Shown: positions 16,768 to 24,838, numbered from the stretch's first letter. The stretch is 45,667 nucleotides of DNA from Candidatus Pelagibacter communis (GCF_001180205.1 NZ_CVSU01000095.1:1-45667), one strand, 5' to 3'. Notes: a model not told the origin generated them from the sequence alone. Numbers and translations are program-made.

Positions 16768-17382
16768 ATGGCAGACGAACCAAGTAAATTAGATATTTCA
16801 GACGAAATGATTGCCGAAAGGCGAGGTAGTTCAGGAAAAATGCCAGAGGATATGCCAACTTGGATGGCAAAGTCCATAATAAACATAGATAAATTTAGTA
16901 AGTGGATTGGTAGTGTGGTTTGCTGGATATTAATGCCACTTATTTTTGCTATGACCTATGAGGTACTAGCAAGAAAATTATTTTTAGCACCAACAATATG
17001 GGCTTACGATATAAGCAGATTTTTATATGGAGCTCTTTTTATGCTGGGTGCAGGTTATGCACTTTCAAGAGGAGTTCATATAAGAGCAGATTTCTTATAC
17101 AGAAATTTTAAAATCAAAAATCAAGGATTAATTGATTTTTGGCTGTATCTCTTGTTTTATTTCCCAGGTCTTATTGTCTTTTTATATATGACTTTTGGAT
17201 TTGTTTTAGAGTCTATCCAAAGAGGTGAAAGAGGAATGGATACTACATGGATGCCATATATGTGGCCAATCAAAACATGTTTATTAATAGGAATTATATT
17301 TTTACTTATCCAAGGATTTTCAGAATTACTTAAAAGCTACTGGGCAGCTAAAAAGGGTGAATGGCCAGGAGAAGATAAATGA
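16768..17382 (+). CDS. TRAP transporter small permease (DctQ/FcbT2 type)
   Basis: This 204-aa membrane protein has a soluble N-terminal stretch of about 45 residues, then four hydrophobic helices (about 48-68, 86-106, 125-147, 168-188), the DctQ layout. The conserved segment FLYGALFMLGAGYALSRGVH near residue 87 fits the family. It partners the large permease to import the ligand delivered by the periplasmic protein using an ion gradient. It follows the terminator hairpin by 13 nt and overlaps the large permease start by 4 nt (ATGA). Confidence 0.92.
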   Translation: MADEPSKLDISDEMIAERRGSSGKMPEDMPTWMAKSIINIDKFSKWIGSVVCWILMPLIFAMTYEVLARKLFLAPTIWAYDISRFLYGALFMLGAGYALSRGVHIRADFLYRNFKIKNQGLIDFWLYLLFYFPGLIVFLYMTFGFVLESIQRGERGMDTTWMPYMWPIKTCLLIGIIFLLIQGFSELLKSYWAAKKGEWPGEDK

Positions 17383-18713
17383 TAGCAGAATTAATTGATC
17401 CAGCTATTTTAGGTTTTATTTTAGTTGGGGTGATGCTTTTTGCAATTTTTGTTGGATTTCCAATTTCTTTCACTTTGATTTTTTTAGGTTTTGTATTTGG
17501 TTATTTAGGATTTGGAAAATTAGTTTTTTATTTAATGACGCTCCAATTTTCGATGGTTATGACTGAACAAACTCTCGCAGCCGTTCCACTCTTTGTATTT
17601 ATGGGAATTATGATGGAACAAGCAGGTTTAATGGAAAGGCTATTTTCAGCTTTCCAAATGATGTTAGCTAGAGTTAAGGGCTCATTATACTACGCAGTAT
17701 TATTTGTTTCAGTAATTTTTGCGGCTGCAACTGGAATAGTTGGTGCCTCAGTTACTATCTTAGGAATTATGGCTGCAAAATCAATGAACAGATCAAATTA
17801 CGATGTAAAACTTGCTGCAGGTACAATTACAGCTGGTGGAACTTTGGGAATTTTAATACCACCCAGTATCATGCTTGTGGTTATGGGGCCAATAATGGAA
17901 ATTCCAGTTATAGATTTATTTGCTGCTGCAATTATTCCAGGAATTCTTCTTGCAAGTTTATATGCAGGCTACACCACAATCAGATGTATGATAAACCCAA
18001 AACTTGGGCCTGTGCTACCTGAGGAAATGCGTGCAGCTAGTATGAAAGAAGTTTGGATTGAGTTTTTTTTAGGTTTAGTTCCACCCGCAGCATTAGTTTT
18101 TGCAGCATTAGGAAGTATTTTATTTGGTTTTGCTACACCGACAGAGGCCGCTGGGTGTGGTGCAATGGGTGCATTGCTACTTTCATTAGCATATAAAAAA
18201 TTAACATTATCAAAACTTCAAGAAGCTTTAGTTAAAACTTTAGAAATTACAGCTTTGATTATGGTTTTAGTTGCTGCCTCAAATTTTTTTGGAGCAGTAT
18301 TTGCCAGATTGGGAACACCAACTTTATTAACAGAATTTTTATTAGGTTTAGAAATGAATAAATATCTGATCTTAGGAATGATTATGGTCATGATATTTTT
18401 ACTGGGTTGGCCATTAGAATGGGTACCGATAGTTATGATTATTGTTCCAATAATTTTACCACTAGTAGAAGCGTTAGGATTTAATTTAACTTGGTTTGCA
18501 ATACTAGTAGCTGTTAATCTCCAGACCGCCTGGCTATCTCCACCTGTTGCACTCTCAGCATATTTTTTAAAAGGTGTAGTTCCTGAATGGGATTTAAAAG
18601 ATATTTATTACGGAATGATGCAATTTATGGTTCTACAAATAATAGGTTTGGTTTTAATTATTATATTTCCTAAAATTGCCTTATGGTTGCCAACTCTCTT
18701 ATATGGACAGTAG
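17379..18713 (+). CDS. TRAP transporter large permease (DctM/FcbT3 type)
   Basis: This 444-aa protein has about twelve membrane helices and DctM motifs: VPLFVFMGIMMEQAGLMERLF near residue 68 (first half) and LGILIPPSIMLVVMGP near 155, with ATPTEAAGCGAMGALLL (FGFATPTEAAG) near 250 in the second half. It is the ion-coupled import channel of the TRAP system. It overlaps the small permease gene by 4 nt, so the two are translationally coupled. The NCS1 permease gene follows 25 nt later with a GTG start. Confidence 0.94.
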   Translation: MIAELIDPAILGFILVGVMLFAIFVGFPISFTLIFLGFVFGYLGFGKLVFYLMTLQFSMVMTEQTLAAVPLFVFMGIMMEQAGLMERLFSAFQMMLARVKGSLYYAVLFVSVIFAAATGIVGASVTILGIMAAKSMNRSNYDVKLAAGTITAGGTLGILIPPSIMLVVMGPIMEIPVIDLFAAAIIPGILLASLYAGYTTIRCMINPKLGPVLPEEMRAASMKEVWIEFFLGLVPPAALVFAALGSILFGFATPTEAAGCGAMGALLLSLAYKKLTLSKLQEALVKTLEITALIMVLVAASNFFGAVFARLGTPTLLTEFLLGLEMNKYLILGMIMVMIFLLGWPLEWVPIVMIIVPIILPLVEALGFNLTWFAILVAVNLQTAWLSPPVALSAYFLKGVVPEWDLKDIYYGMMQFMVLQIIGLVLIIIFPKIALWLPTLLYGQ

Positions 18714-18738
18714 AATTTATTAGTTTAAAATAAATTTA

Positions 18739-20196
18739 GTGAATCAGCCAAAAGTAAAATATTCTCTTTCAAATTGGGACCTGGTGACAGTTAACCCAAA
18801 TTACAAAACTTGGAATTGGAAAGATCTTTTTTGTTTTTGGGGCGCTAATGTACAAAGTGTAATTGGTTTCTCATTAATCTCTTCGCTTTACTTAATGTAT
18901 AGCTTAAATGTAATTGTAGTATTTTTTGGAATAATATTGGGATCTTTTTTTGTTTATTTATTTTCAAATGCAATTGGTAAGCCTTCTCAAAAATTTGGTT
19001 TACCTTTTGCAGTATTATTAAGATCTTCGTTAGGATTTAATGGTGCTAAATTATTTGGATTAATCAGAAGTTTGGTTGGGATTTTTTTATTTGGTATCCA
19101 AACTTATTTTTTATCTAAAATATTAGTTTACCTGATAAGAATAATAATTTTTTCAATTGATAATTCCTTATTGGAGCAAGAAATTTTTATTATGTTTTAT
19201 TTTGGTTTAAATATTATTGATTGGTTTGCAATAGGTATAACAATAGTTCTACAGACTTTGTTTTTTACTGTTGGGATGCAGTATAATAAAAAAATAATAA
19301 ATTTTTCAGCGATGACAGTCTATGCTGGTATGCTTATTTTTTTCTTTGTGGTTTTATTAAGTGATGTAAAAACAACAATCCAAGCTTTTTCAAATATTTT
19401 TAGTCTAAATAGTTTTTTAGACATTAATAATTTGGCCCCTTTACTAACAGTTGCTGGAACAATATTTGCTTATTTTTCAATTTTAATAATTAGTTTTGGT
19501 GATTTTTCTAGATATGTAAAAAATGAGCAAGAATTAAAAAAAGGAAATTTAAGTTTAATTTTGAATTTAATTATTTTTTCTATTTTATCTGTTTTTATTG
19601 TTACAGGTTCTGATGTTTTTCTTAATCAGAAATTTTCAGATATAGATAGAATTTTTACTAATCCTACAGATATAGTTGGGAAGTTTGACAATATACAAAT
19701 AACAACAGTGGTTTTATTTTTTATTATAATCGCCTCAGCTTCAACAAATTTAATCGCTAATTTCATACCATCTCAATACTCTTTAATAAATTTTGCTCCT
19801 TCAAAATTAGGCTTAAAAAGCGCAAGTTATATAATTTTGTTTCTTGGTTTATTGATTGCAATATTTTGGATGGCTATATTGAGCCAAATAGGAATCTTAT
19901 CATTTGTTGATACTTTTGGAGCTTTCTTTGGTCCTTTATTTGGAGTGATGGCAGCTGATTATTATTTAATTAAAAATCAAGAATTAAGTAATAAAGATTT
20001 ATATTCTGTAGATAAAGAGAGTGCTTATTATTACTCAGGTGGTTGGCATATAAAAGGTGTTTATTCTTTAATTTTAGGATTTATTTTTTCAGCGTCTACA
20101 ATTTGGAATACTAATTTAATGTTTTTACAATCTTATGCTTGGATAATAGGTGCATTTGTTGCTTGGATAACATACTACTTGTTAGCAAAAAAATAA
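18739..20196 (+). CDS. NCS1-family permease (purine/pyrimidine/hydantoin/allantoin-type)
   Basis: This 485-aa protein starts at GTG 18739, right after the TRAP permease gene. NWDLV, a WNWKDLFCFWGAN segment and FGLPFAVLLRSSLG near residue 93 are the NCS1 marks, with about twelve membrane helices and a short polar C-terminus. NCS1 carriers take up nucleobases, hydantoins, allantoin or thiamine with Na+ or H+. No purine catabolic genes are next to it, so the substrate is open. It likely shares the transcript with dctQM and the downstream SDR gene. Confidence 0.88.
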   Translation: MNQPKVKYSLSNWDLVTVNPNYKTWNWKDLFCFWGANVQSVIGFSLISSLYLMYSLNVIVVFFGIILGSFFVYLFSNAIGKPSQKFGLPFAVLLRSSLGFNGAKLFGLIRSLVGIFLFGIQTYFLSKILVYLIRIIIFSIDNSLLEQEIFIMFYFGLNIIDWFAIGITIVLQTLFFTVGMQYNKKIINFSAMTVYAGMLIFFFVVLLSDVKTTIQAFSNIFSLNSFLDINNLAPLLTVAGTIFAYFSILIISFGDFSRYVKNEQELKKGNLSLILNLIIFSILSVFIVTGSDVFLNQKFSDIDRIFTNPTDIVGKFDNIQITTVVLFFIIIASASTNLIANFIPSQYSLINFAPSKLGLKSASYIILFLGLLIAIFWMAILSQIGILSFVDTFGAFFGPLFGVMAADYYLIKNQELSNKDLYSVDKESAYYYSGGWHIKGVYSLILGFIFSASTIWNTNLMFLQSYAWIIGAFVAWITYYLLAKK

Positions 20197-20201
20197 TTTT
20201 A

Positions 20202-20948
20202 ATGCACATATTTGATTTTAAAAATAGAACAGCTGTAGTTACTGGTGGAGCTCAAGGGTTTGGTTTAGATGTTGCAAAAAGATTTTTAGAGTCTGGAGCT
20301 AAAGTATTTATATGGGATATCGATGAAAAGCTTCTTAAATCAGCAGTTGATGAAGTAAAACACCCTAACTTATTTTACAGCGTTGTTGATGTATCAAATT
20401 ATCAAGATGTAGAGAAAAACGTTGCAGACATAATCTCAAAATCAAATATAGATATTCTAATCAATAATGCTGGAATAACAGGTCCTACAGGTCCTTTATG
20501 GGAGTATGATGTCGAAATGTGGAATAAAATAGTACAGATAAATTTAATGGGTACTTTTAACTGTTGTCGAGCAATTGTCCCAAATATGATTAAAAACAAC
20601 TATGGAAGAATTGTTAATGTAGCTTCCGTTGCAGGCAAAGATGGTAATGCAAATGCAAGCGCGTATAGCTCAGGAAAAGCTGGTGCAATTGGGTTAACGA
20701 AAGCTTTGGGCAAAGAATTAGCTGATAAAGATATAGCTGTGAACGCTGTCACTCCAGCAGGTGCTAAAACTAGAATTTTAGATCAAATGAGTAAAGAGCA
20801 CGTACAAAGAATGCTGTCAAAGGTGCCAAGAGGAAGATTTCTTGAAATACATGAGTTTACTTCATTAGTTTGCTGGCTTTCTTCACAAGAAAACACTTTT
20901 TCTACAGCTGCGGTATTTGATATCAGTGGTGGTAGATCCACATATTAG
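20202..20948 (+). CDS. Short-chain dehydrogenase/reductase (FabG-like)
   Basis: I start at ATG 20202 (248 aa), because the first 21 codons from 20139 would lie inside the permease gene and do not resemble SDRs. The protein has TGGAQGFG near residue 12, NNAG near 88, and a catalytic AYSSGKAG (Tyr and Lys) near 154. This is the ordinary Rossmann SDR layout, closest in look to 3-oxoacyl-ACP reductase or sugar-acid dehydrogenases. It follows the NCS1 permease by 5 nt, so it may act on that carrier's or the TRAP system's substrate. Substrate unknown. Confidence 0.92.
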   Translation: MHIFDFKNRTAVVTGGAQGFGLDVAKRFLESGAKVFIWDIDEKLLKSAVDEVKHPNLFYSVVDVSNYQDVEKNVADIISKSNIDILINNAGITGPTGPLWEYDVEMWNKIVQINLMGTFNCCRAIVPNMIKNNYGRIVNVASVAGKDGNANASAYSSGKAGAIGLTKALGKELADKDIAVNAVTPAGAKTRILDQMSKEHVQRMLSKVPRGRFLEIHEFTSLVCWLSSQENTFSTAAVFDISGGRSTY

Positions 20949-20966
20949 TCTCAAAAATTTGAAACT
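20947..20966. terminator. Possible bidirectional terminator between convergent genes
   Basis: AGTCTCAAA (20947-20955) and TTTGAAACT (20958-20966) pair at 8 of 9 positions around a 2-nt centre, followed by ATTTTTA on the plus strand. It lies over the SDR stop and the stop of the minus-strand small peptide. The short loop and AT-rich stem make it a weak candidate. Confidence 0.35.
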
Positions 20967-21082
20967 ATTTTTAGATCTTTATTTTGATTTTTAATAGAAT
21001 TTTTACCCATAACAGGCGCTGTGATCATTATTGACCAATAGATAAGAAGTATAAAAACAGAAATTATTTTCATATTATTCAT
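20951..21082 (-). CDS. Possible small membrane peptide, 43 aa
   Basis: A minus-strand frame runs from ATG 21082 (or the in-frame ATG at 21073, 40 aa) to TGA at 20951-20953. It has one hydrophobic stretch of about 18 residues (IISVFILLIYWSIMITAPVM in part) followed by a basic, polar tail. It fills the gap between two plus-strand genes and is convergent with the SDR. The layout resembles a secreted or single-pass peptide, but AT-rich DNA can produce such frames by chance. Confidence 0.4.
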   Translation of the reverse strand: MNNMKIISVFILLIYWSIMITAPVMGKNSIKNQNKDLKIVSNF

Positions 21083-21162
21083 TTAGCAATCAATCTTGTA
21101 TTTAGAATGTTTAAATTGTGACTGAATATTGAATTTATAAATAATTTATCTATAAGAAGGCC

Positions 21163-21813
21163 ATGTTTAAATTTTTTTATATTTTTATTACATCATTAAT
21201 TTTTCTTAATTCTGCACTGGCTGAAAATGTGAATATTTTTAAATTTACAGAGCAAGAACTTTCAGAACTCGATGTTCGTAAGGTGAGAGGAGCAGATAAC
21301 AAAACAGTTTATACTGTTGGATCAAACGAGAATGGCAATTTTTTAAAAGCAGTTGCTGATAACGCTGCTTCTGGTCTTGGAAAAGAGGTTAAAATCAATC
21401 TAAATAAAACACCTTTTATAAATATTACCTGGAAAATTGAGAAAGATTTGCAAGGTATTAATGAGAATTCAAAAAAAGGTCATGATTTTGCAGCTAGAGT
21501 CTTTGCTGTCAAAAAAACAGGAGCAACACCACTTTCAAATAGAGCAATTAATTACGTTTTTTCAAGCAATAGTGCAGTTGGCCAGAGTTGGCCAAGCCCT
21601 TATACAAAAAAATCAATAGATAATGTATTAGCAACTACAAAAGATAATCTGAATGTTTGGGTAACAGTGAAAGCCAATGTTAAAGAAGATTTTAAAAAAT
21701 TTCATGATTTAGATGTAAATGAATTAGACGGCCTAGCTATAATGGCAGATACTGATAATTCAAAAATGAAATCAATTTCTTATTTTCAGAATATTTATTT
21801 TTCAGCAGATTAA
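21163..21813 (+). CDS. DUF3047-like secreted protein
   Basis: This 216-aa protein has a signal peptide (residues 1-20, cleavage after ALA). The body is beta-rich, with ITWKIEKDLQG near residue 87, HDFAARVFAVKKTG near 105, NYVFSSNSAVGQSWPSPYT near 126 and LDGLAIMADTDNS near 187. These match my recollection of the DUF3047 pattern; function of that family is unknown. It is periplasmic or exported. Its stop abuts the stop of the minus-strand 46-aa gene without overlap, and it has no evident partner in an operon. Confidence 0.75.
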   Translation: MFKFFYIFITSLIFLNSALAENVNIFKFTEQELSELDVRKVRGADNKTVYTVGSNENGNFLKAVADNAASGLGKEVKINLNKTPFINITWKIEKDLQGINENSKKGHDFAARVFAVKKTGATPLSNRAINYVFSSNSAVGQSWPSPYTKKSIDNVLATTKDNLNVWVTVKANVKEDFKKFHDLDVNELDGLAIMADTDNSKMKSISYFQNIYFSAD

Positions 21814-21954
21814 TTACCATTTTAAATACTTTTTTAATCCAATACTTAAAAATGATAATAAAATAGCTGCGATAACATCAGCAATTGGAATTGCATTTGG
21901 AAATCCAAAGTTCCATAAAACTACTCCAATTAACCAAATTATATAAATTTTCAT
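21814..21954 (-). CDS. Small membrane protein, 46 aa
   Basis: The frame runs from ATG 21954 to TAA 21814-21816. It encodes two short hydrophobic stretches (about 3-18 and 24-40) separated by FPNAIPIAD and ends in a basic KKYLKW. This looks like a helical hairpin in the inner membrane. It sits exactly back to back with the stop of the DUF3047-like gene. I do not recognise a family. The clean start, stop and hydrophobic pattern support a real gene. Confidence 0.6.
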   Translation of the reverse strand: MKIYIIWLIGVVLWNFGFPNAIPIADVIAAILLSFLSIGLKKYLKW

Positions 21955-22011
21955 CAAAGATATTATATCTTAGTTTCTATTAAATTTTTATTTATTTGAT
22001 ATTATCAACTT

Positions 22012-22425
22012 ATGCATAAAAACTTTACTCATAATGTTAAAGTGTATTATGAGGACACAGACGCTGGTGGAGTAGTGTACTACGCTAATTATTTAAAATA
22101 TTTAGAAAGAGCTAGAACTGAAGCGTTATCAACTATTGGATTAAGCAACACAAAAATAAAAAATAATTTTGGTGCTCTTATAATTGTTAAATCGTGCAAT
22201 ATTGAATATAAAAAATCTGCATATTTAGAAGATGATTTGCAAATTAAATCTTTTCTAGACTCTACTTCAAAAACTTCTTTTTTAATGAATCAATCAATAT
22301 TTAAAGATGAGGAATTGATCGTAGAAGCTAAAATTCATCTAGTATTTATAAATGAAAAATTTAAGCCAGTTAAAATTCCAGAAAAAATCTTATCAGAATT
22401 TAAACCCTATACTTCTAGTTCATAG
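22012..22425 (+). CDS. YbgC/FadM-family acyl-CoA thioesterase
   Basis: This 137-aa hotdog-fold protein carries the 4-hydroxybenzoyl-CoA thioesterase signature YYEDTDAGGVVYYANYLKY (residues 12-30) with catalytic Asp17. YbgC-type enzymes hydrolyse acyl-CoA or acyl-ACP and often sit with the tol-pal genes. Here no tol gene is adjacent, so the usual cell-envelope link is not supported by context. It ends in an 11-nt overlap with the convergent uracil-DNA glycosylase gene. Length is normal. Confidence 0.92.
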   Translation: MHKNFTHNVKVYYEDTDAGGVVYYANYLKYLERARTEALSTIGLSNTKIKNNFGALIIVKSCNIEYKKSAYLEDDLQIKSFLDSTSKTSFLMNQSIFKDEELIVEAKIHLVFINEKFKPVKIPEKILSEFKPYTSSS

Positions 22426-23095
22426 ATATTTTTCTAGCTTTTTTAAATAAATCTACAATCATTCTTTCAGATACAAGCTTAGTATTTACATTTCTGGGGC
22501 TAGGGTGATAACAGGCAATTAATTTAATATTTCCTGGTAGTAAATAGGATTTTCCATGAATAAATTTTATCTTTTCATTAAAACTATATTTTTTTTTATA
22601 AAATTTAACACAATTATCAAATGCCACTTTTCCTAATGCAATAATAGTTTTTAATTTTTTTAAATTATAAATCTCACTGTCAAAGTATTTTGAACAATTA
22701 TTAAGCTCTTCTATTTTAGGTTTGTCTCCTGGAGGAACACATTTTAAAATATTAGTTATATATGTTGATTTTAATTTAAGACCATCATTTAGATTTTCTG
22801 AATTTGGTTGGTTTGAAATTTTAGCTTTAAATAAACATTTAAATAAAAAATCTCCAGATTTATCCCCTGTGAACGCTCTTCCTGTTCGTGTACCCCCATG
22901 GGCTGCTGGGGCCAATCCAATTATTAAAATTTTTGCATCAATTGCGCCAAAACCTGTAACTGGTTTTCCCCAGTAAGTCTCATTTATATTTTGTTTTCTT
23001 TTTTCTGTTGAAATTTTTTTTATATAATTAACAAGCCTTGGACATTTTTTACATTTAAGAATTGTTTTATTTAAACTATCTATTTTAATATTCAT
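22415..23095 (-). CDS. Family-5 uracil-DNA glycosylase (UdgB type)
   Basis: This 226-aa protein has motif 1 GLAPAAHGGTRTGRAFTGD (residues 60-78), the family-5 form that lacks a catalytic Asp/Asn at the family-1 position, and motif HPSPRN (197-202). Cysteines C15, C18, C119 and C134 fit the 4Fe-4S cluster ligands of this group. It removes uracil and related lesions from DNA during base excision repair. Its ATG is only 2 nt from the ATG of the divergent histidine phosphatase gene, so its promoter must lie within that gene. Confidence 0.93.
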   Translation of the reverse strand: MNIKIDSLNKTILKCKKCPRLVNYIKKISTEKRKQNINETYWGKPVTGFGAIDAKILIIGLAPAAHGGTRTGRAFTGDKSGDFLFKCLFKAKISNQPNSENLNDGLKLKSTYITNILKCVPPGDKPKIEELNNCSKYFDSEIYNLKKLKTIIALGKVAFDNCVKFYKKKYSFNEKIKFIHGKSYLLPGNIKLIACYHPSPRNVNTKLVSERMIVDLFKKARKISMN

Positions 23096-23097
23096 AA

Positions 23098-23655
23098 ATG
23101 AAAATTTTAAATTATTTAGTCATAATATTTATATGCATTAATACATCAGTTAAAGCAGATTCAAAAAATAATTTAATTGATGAATTGCAAAAGGGTGGAA
23201 AATTAATTTTCATAAGACATGCTTACGCGCCTGGTGGCGGTGATCCAGATAATTTTGATATTAACGATTGTACAACTCAAAGAAATTTAAGTGATAGTGG
23301 TAGAGATCAATCACAAAAAATTGGTAATTTTTTTAAGAAAAATAAAATTTCAATTGGAAAAGTTTATTCTAGTGAATGGTGTCGATGCAAAGAAACAGCA
23401 TTTATCGCCTTTAAAGAATATGAAACTAAAAATTTTTTAAACTCATTTTTTAGCATAAAATTTGCCAATAATAGAAAAAAGCAAATTATTGATTTTGATA
23501 AATTTATTAGTACTTGGGATAAAGATCAAAATTTAGTTTTTGTTACACATTATGTAGTTATTTCTGAAATTTTAAATTATGCACCATCATCTGGAGAGAT
23601 TGTTGTTTCGGATAAAAATTTAAAAGTTATTGATACTTTAGAAATTGAATATTAA
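23098..23655 (+). CDS. Histidine phosphatase superfamily protein, secreted
   Basis: This 185-aa protein has a signal peptide (about residues 1-20) and the phosphoglycerate-mutase-like RHA motif (R40-H41-A42, where RHG is usual). The second catalytic His lies in FVTHYVVIS near residue 150. VYSSEWCRCKETA near 93 supplies the conserved Arg. The periplasmic location suggests a phosphomonoesterase rather than glycolytic mutase; substrate unknown. It is divergent from the glycosylase gene, and a 39-aa basic gene follows 11 nt downstream. Confidence 0.88.
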   Translation: MKILNYLVIIFICINTSVKADSKNNLIDELQKGGKLIFIRHAYAPGGGDPDNFDINDCTTQRNLSDSGRDQSQKIGNFFKKNKISIGKVYSSEWCRCKETAFIAFKEYETKNFLNSFFSIKFANNRKKQIIDFDKFISTWDKDQNLVFVTHYVVISEILNYAPSSGEIVVSDKNLKVIDTLEIEY

Positions 23656-23666
23656 AGTAAATTATC

Positions 23667-23786
23667 ATGTCATCTAAAAGAGCAATGAGACAAGCACAAA
23701 AACAAGCGTACGCAAAGCATCGTTCAAATATTACAAACAGTAAATTTGAACTTAAAAAAAAACTCTACAAAAAAATAAAGAAGTGA
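23667..23786 (+). CDS. Small highly basic protein, 39 aa
   Basis: ATG 23667 to TGA 23784-23786 encodes a very basic, helix-prone peptide (MSSKRAMRQAQKQAYAKHRS, then a Lys-rich C-terminus). It follows the histidine phosphatase stop by 11 nt and probably shares its transcript. The charge and lack of hydrophobic core suggest nucleic-acid or ribosome binding, which is inference. The gene-like start and composition, with Arg and Gln codons unlike random AT-rich spacer, support it. Confidence 0.6.
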   Translation: MSSKRAMRQAQKQAYAKHRSNITNSKFELKKKLYKKIKK

Positions 23787-23799
23787 AACAAAATAAAAA

Positions 23800-24222
23800 T
23801 TAACTTTGTTGATCAAATTTTTCTATTTTTTTGCAGGTAGACATTTTAGATAAACTTTCAACATCATTTAAAACTGCCTTCATAAATATATCAGGTTTAT
23901 TTTTTTCAAATAAAATTTGAGTATAAAATTGTGGATAACCATGTTTTAAAGTAAGTATTTTTCCATTTTCCTCATAAATATTTCTAACATATGTATTTGA
24001 TTTTTTTACACTTAAGTCTGTTAATCTATATTTTTGATATGTTTTTTCATTGTAAACATAATTTCTTGTCATAATTAATTCATTTAGATTTAAAATATAT
24101 TCATTTTTTAAAAAGCCGTCTTCTTTGTGATCGCACTTACTTAAAATAATAATTTCCGAGTGAGAATTAAAAGATATAAAAAAAAATGATAAATAAAATA
24201 TTAAAAACTTAATTTCTCTCAT
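23800..24222 (-). CDS. Uncharacterised secreted protein, 140 aa
   Basis: I do not recognise the family. A signal peptide covers about residues 1-22 (KFLIFYLSFFFISFNSHS). The mature part is polar, with C30 and a near-terminal cysteine (KMSTCKK) that could form a disulfide in the periplasm. Its ATG lies inside the end of the upstream 57-aa gene (14-nt overlap), so it is the last gene of a three-gene minus-strand operon: DUF1289, 57-aa membrane protein, this protein. Confidence 0.75.
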   Translation of the reverse strand: MREIKFLIFYLSFFFISFNSHSEIIILSKCDHKEDGFLKNEYILNLNELIMTRNYVYNEKTYQKYRLTDLSVKKSNTYVRNIYEENGKILTLKHGYPQFYTQILFEKNKPDIFMKAVLNDVESLSKMSTCKKIEKFDQQS

Positions 24223-24382
24223 TCTTGTCTACAAAAAATAAAGCTATAATAAATATTATAGTCCAAGCAAATACAGACAATGTTTTTAAAGGAGTAGTAT
24301 CTGCCCCCCAAACATCAAAGAATAAAGCCCCAATAATTATCCCTATAGCATATATAATACTTACAATTTTAACTTTACTCAT
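24209..24382 (-). CDS. Small membrane protein, 57 aa
   Basis: The frame runs from ATG 24382 to TAA 24209-24211. It encodes two hydrophobic helices (about residues 5-22 and 37-51) joined by a short acidic loop (DVWGADTT), with a charged C-terminus. It begins 8 nt after the DUF1289 gene stop and overlaps the start of the secreted-protein gene by 14 nt. That coupling at both ends is good evidence that it is real. Function unknown. Confidence 0.7.
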   Translation of the reverse strand: MSKVKIVSIIYAIGIIIGALFFDVWGADTTPLKTLSVFAWTIIFIIALFFVDKNERN

Positions 24383-24390
24383 ATTTTATA

Positions 24391-24642
24391 TTATTCTTTA
24401 GTTAAGTTTTTCTTGAAAAGAGACATACCATTCTTGATTTTATAAGAGTAAGACTCTTTAAAACTTTCAAGCTGCCAACCAGTAAGCCTTTTTTCAATTT
24501 CGATTATATTTTCTTTTTTCCAATCATCAGTTGTTTCTTCAAGCTTCCAAAGTCTTTTTTCTTCATTACTTCTTCCGCAACCATAACAATATCCTGTTGA
24601 TGGATCAGTTTTGCAAATGCTTATGCAAGGTGAAATAATCAT
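24391..24642 (-). CDS. DUF1289 cysteine-rich protein
   Basis: This 83-aa protein starts with the DUF1289 pattern SPCISICKTDPSTGYCYGCG (residues 4-23), with C6, C10, C19 and C22 as likely metal ligands, and a W-rich helical segment after it. Members are common in proteobacteria and have no established function; a small zinc or iron-sulfur protein is plausible. The C-terminal part (about 55-83) is basic and longer than the core domain. It leads the minus-strand operon with the 57-aa and 140-aa genes. Confidence 0.9.
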   Translation of the reverse strand: MIISPCISICKTDPSTGYCYGCGRSNEEKRLWKLEETTDDWKKENIIEIEKRLTGWQLESFKESYSYKIKNGMSLFKKNLTKE

Positions 24643-24700
24643 TTTTTATAAATTAGTATAAATTTTATTAGATAAATAGATAATTTTTTAACAATTGTCA

Positions 24701-24729
24701 TTGGACAAATAGTTTCAATAATATATAAA
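24701..24729 (+). promoter_or_regulatory. Candidate promoter of tRNA-Leu (and tig)
   Basis: TTGGAC (24701-24706) and TATAAA (24724-24729) are 17 nt apart, giving a start near 24736, 8 nt before the tRNA. An inverted repeat TTGTC-ATTG-GACAA (24695-24708) covers the -35. No other promoter is evident before tig, so this may drive both genes. Confidence 0.5.
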
Positions 24730-24743
24730 ACCTCGTAATTTGT

Positions 24744-24828
24744 GGGGCGATGGCGGAATTGGTAGACGCGTTGGTCTTAGGAACCAATATGGCAACATGT
24801 GAAGGTTCGAGTCCTTTTCGCCCTACCA
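24744..24828 (+). tRNA. tRNA-Leu, anticodon TAG
   Basis: This 85-nt gene has the acceptor stem GGGGCGA paired with TCGCCCT, discriminator A and an encoded CCA at the end. The anticodon stem TTGGT/ACCAA holds the loop CTTAGGA, giving anticodon TAG (reads CUA and probably other CUN leucine codons). A long variable arm, as in all class II tRNAs, follows before the GGTTCGAGTCC T-arm. The trigger factor ATG begins only 10 nt after the CCA. Confidence 0.97.
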
Positions 24829-24838
24829 TTAAAATATT

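Noticed and set aside
23786-23806. AACAAA ... TTTGTT as a terminator between the 39-aa gene and the convergent secreted-protein gene
   Set aside because: Six A/T-rich pairs with a 12-nt loop and no T-run; too weak.
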